A DNA stretch of 5,877 bases from positions 1 to 5,877 of the forward strand of contig JAJZEJ010000063.1 of the NCBI GenBank assembly GCA_021828635.1, in the 5' to 3' direction. Of this stretch, positions 4,292 to 5,877 are shown in pieces (the first letter of the stretch is position 1; each line of letters starts with the position of its first letter). Made by a program: the position numbers and the translations under genes. The notes beneath the pieces are model-generated. The model saw nothing but the letters and a program-made list of their open reading frames with translations, had not been told where the DNA came from and made no database searches. This DNA is from Chloroflexota bacterium (GTDB lineage: Bacteria > Chloroflexota > Ktedonobacteria > Ktedonobacterales > Ktedonobacteraceae).

Positions 4292-5877
4292 GTGAGCAAA
4301 AATACGGTTAGTATTCTTGAGGGAAATACATTTGTGGTGAGTGATCTGCGTGGTGACATCGATGCTTCATTGACTGACCCAACAGGGTTATTTGCCTGGG
4401 ATACTCGTTTTCTCTCGCGTTGGCTTCTTACCATCAATGACCAGCAATTAAATACCCTCTCGACTGATGACCTTGAGTATTTCAGTGTTCAGTTTTTTCT
4501 TGTACCCGGAACCGGAACTACCTATGTAGATGCTGACCTATCAGTGATCCGCAAACGTGCAGTCGGCGATGGTTTCCACGAAGACCTTATCATTCTCAAT
4601 CACAAAGAGCAGGCCATTGATCTCCAGGTTCGTATTGAGGTGGCGGCAGATTTTGCTGATCTTTTTCAAGTTAAAGATGCGTTACAAAAAAAAGGTACAC
4701 TCTATCAAAAGGTTGAACGTGACAAACTCATACTTGGCTATCGACGTGAAAAATTTGTACGTGAAACCTGGATTACAAGCAGTGAACCCGCTCATCTGGA
4801 TGAGAATGGTTTGACCTTCTCGATTCACTTGGAGCCACATGGTCAATGGACCTCTTGTGTGAATGTTATTGCGGCTGTCGTGGGATTTGGAGTAGTGCAT
4901 CATAAGGTGAAATATGGACACGGTGAGTATCATCACGCACGTCCCGATATGAGGATGAGTTTGGATAAGTGGCTGTCCTCGGCCCCGCGACTTTCCAGTG
5001 ATTGGTCATGGCTTGAGCCAATTTATCACCGGAGCCTAGTTGATCTGGCTGCTCTACGTTTCTTCTCCAGAATGATTCCAGGTAATGTCGGCCTTCCTTC
5101 TGCTGGCTTGCCCTGGTTTATGACTCTGTTTGGCCGCGATAGTCTGATTACTAGCTTACAATCGCTACCCTTCACGCCTGAATTAGCTGAGACGACATTA
5201 CGTGCGCTGGCCTTATGGCAAGGGGTTCGTCACGATGATTTCCGCGACGAAGACCCTGGCAAGATAATTCACGAAGTCCGCTTTGGTGAGATGACGGCTT
5301 TTGAGGAACGTCCTCATTCACCCTATTATGGTGCTGCCGATGGTACGCCACTCTTTCTCATTTTGCTGGATGAATATGAGCTTTGGAGTGGCAATGGTGA
5401 TCTTATACGCCATCTCGAACCGGAAGCTCGTGCTGCACTAGCCTGGATTGACACGTATGGCGATAGTAATGGTGATGGCTACGTCGATTATAACCGTCGC
5501 AATACAGAAACCGGCCTGGAAAATCAGTGCTGGAAGGATTCCTGGAACTCCATTCTGTTTGCTGATGGCAGTATGTCGAGTCTCCCTCGTGCCACCTGTG
5601 AGATTCAGGGTTATGTGTATGATGCAAAGGTCCGCTCTGCTCGCCTTGCACGCACATTTTGGAACGATCCCGCGCTGGCTGATCGTCTGGAGAAGGACGC
5701 AGCTGATCTTAAACGACGCTTTAATGAAGATTTCTGGATTCCTAATCGCCTGTTCTTCGCGCTGGCTCTCAATGGCGATGGACGAAAAGTTGACTCGCTC
5801 ACCTCGAACATTGGGCATTTGCTCTGGAGTGGCATCATCAACGACGAGAAGGTCGATGTATGTGTTAAACACTTGAT
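4292..5877 (+). CDS. Glycogen-debranching-type glycosidase (amylo-alpha-1,6-glucosidase family), 3' partial
   Basis: The open frame runs from GTG 4292 to the right edge without a stop (528 codons plus 2 bases). Family members are usually about 700 residues or more, so a C-terminal portion is missing. Residues 8-200 or so match the N-terminal domain of bacterial debranching-like enzymes, including LFAWDTRFLSRWLLTIN. From about 245 an (alpha/alpha)6-barrel glycosidase domain begins: GLPWFMTLFGRDSLITSLQ with GRDS at 281-284, HEVRFGEM (327-334), YYGAADGTP (345-353), a DSNGDGYVDY loop (391-400), QCWKDSWNS (412-420) and CEIQGYVYDA (436-445). By analogy with related GH barrels, D416 and acidic residues such as E328 or E437 are candidate catalytic or binding residues; this is inference. 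The expected role is hydrolysis of alpha-1,6 glucosyl branches in glycogen-like glucans in the cytoplasm, though true substrates in this subfamily are poorly established. No signal peptide is visible. It follows the SCP2-like gene by 26 bases. Confidence 0.92.
   Translation, partial: MSKNTVSILEGNTFVVSDLRGDIDASLTDPTGLFAWDTRFLSRWLLTINDQQLNTLSTDDLEYFSVQFFLVPGTGTTYVDADLSVIRKRAVGDGFHEDLIILNHKEQAIDLQVRIEVAADFADLFQVKDALQKKGTLYQKVERDKLILGYRREKFVRETWITSSEPAHLDENGLTFSIHLEPHGQWTSCVNVIAAVVGFGVVHHKVKYGHGEYHHARPDMRMSLDKWLSSAPRLSSDWSWLEPIYHRSLVDLAALRFFSRMIPGNVGLPSAGLPWFMTLFGRDSLITSLQSLPFTPELAETTLRALALWQGVRHDDFRDEDPGKIIHEVRFGEMTAFEERPHSPYYGAADGTPLFLILLDEYELWSGNGDLIRHLEPEARAALAWIDTYGDSNGDGYVDYNRRNTETGLENQCWKDSWNSILFADGSMSSLPRATCEIQGYVYDAKVRSARLARTFWNDPALADRLEKDAADLKRRFNEDFWIPNRLFFALALNGDGRKVDSLTSNIGHLLWSGIINDEKVDVCVKHL

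Noticed and set aside
5438..5877. Long frames on both strands inside the glycosidase gene (about 142-144 codons)
   Set aside because: They are shadows of the glycosidase frame, which is open across the whole stretch and carries clear family motifs.

Overview
This window looks like bacterial chromosome of moderate GC content. Compact genes alternate with hairpin-rich intergenic stretches. The gene set is an ECF sigma factor, a large Asn/Gln/Thr-rich single-pass membrane protein, an SCP2-like protein and a glycogen-debranching-type glycosidase. The large asparagine-rich surface protein and the debranching-type enzyme would suit a Ktedonobacteria-like member of the Chloroflexota, but that is an impression from gene style and no marker gene confirms it.

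Layout. At the left edge (1-342, +) is the C-terminal tail of a protein that begins outside the window; it is low-complexity and rich in Gly, Asn, Pro and Gln. It converges on an ECF sigma factor gene (385-1011, -), and an 18-bp imperfect stem (351-402) spans the junction and the sigma stop codon. A 262-bp gap follows, holding a perfect 25-bp inverted repeat (1143-1199). Next is a 608-residue membrane-anchored, ten-cysteine protein of unknown function (1274-3100, -). Its upstream region (3101 to about 3400) is unusually structured: a small hairpin next to the ribosome binding site, a 14-bp direct repeat, a nested inverted repeat and an 18-bp palindrome.

On the + strand, 3612-3836 holds a decayed C-terminal end of an ABC exporter ATPase. 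It has an in-frame stop and no visible catalytic motifs. After a weak terminator-like hairpin, a two-gene operon begins: a 111-residue SCP2-like protein (3930-4265) and, 26 bp downstream, a glycogen-debranching-type glycosidase that starts at GTG 4292 and runs off the right edge (528 codons visible).

How the genes may work together. The SCP2-like and glycosidase genes are closely spaced with good ribosome binding sites, so they are probably co-transcribed, although a link between an SCP2 fold and glucan debranching is not an established pathway. The sigma factor and the 608-residue protein share a strand, but the large hairpin between them suggests separate transcripts. No recognisable anti-sigma factor is present. 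I found no complete mobile element, CRISPR array, tRNA or rRNA, and no clearly new defence or biosynthetic system. The most unusual material is the 608-residue orphan protein with its structured leader and the ABC remnant.
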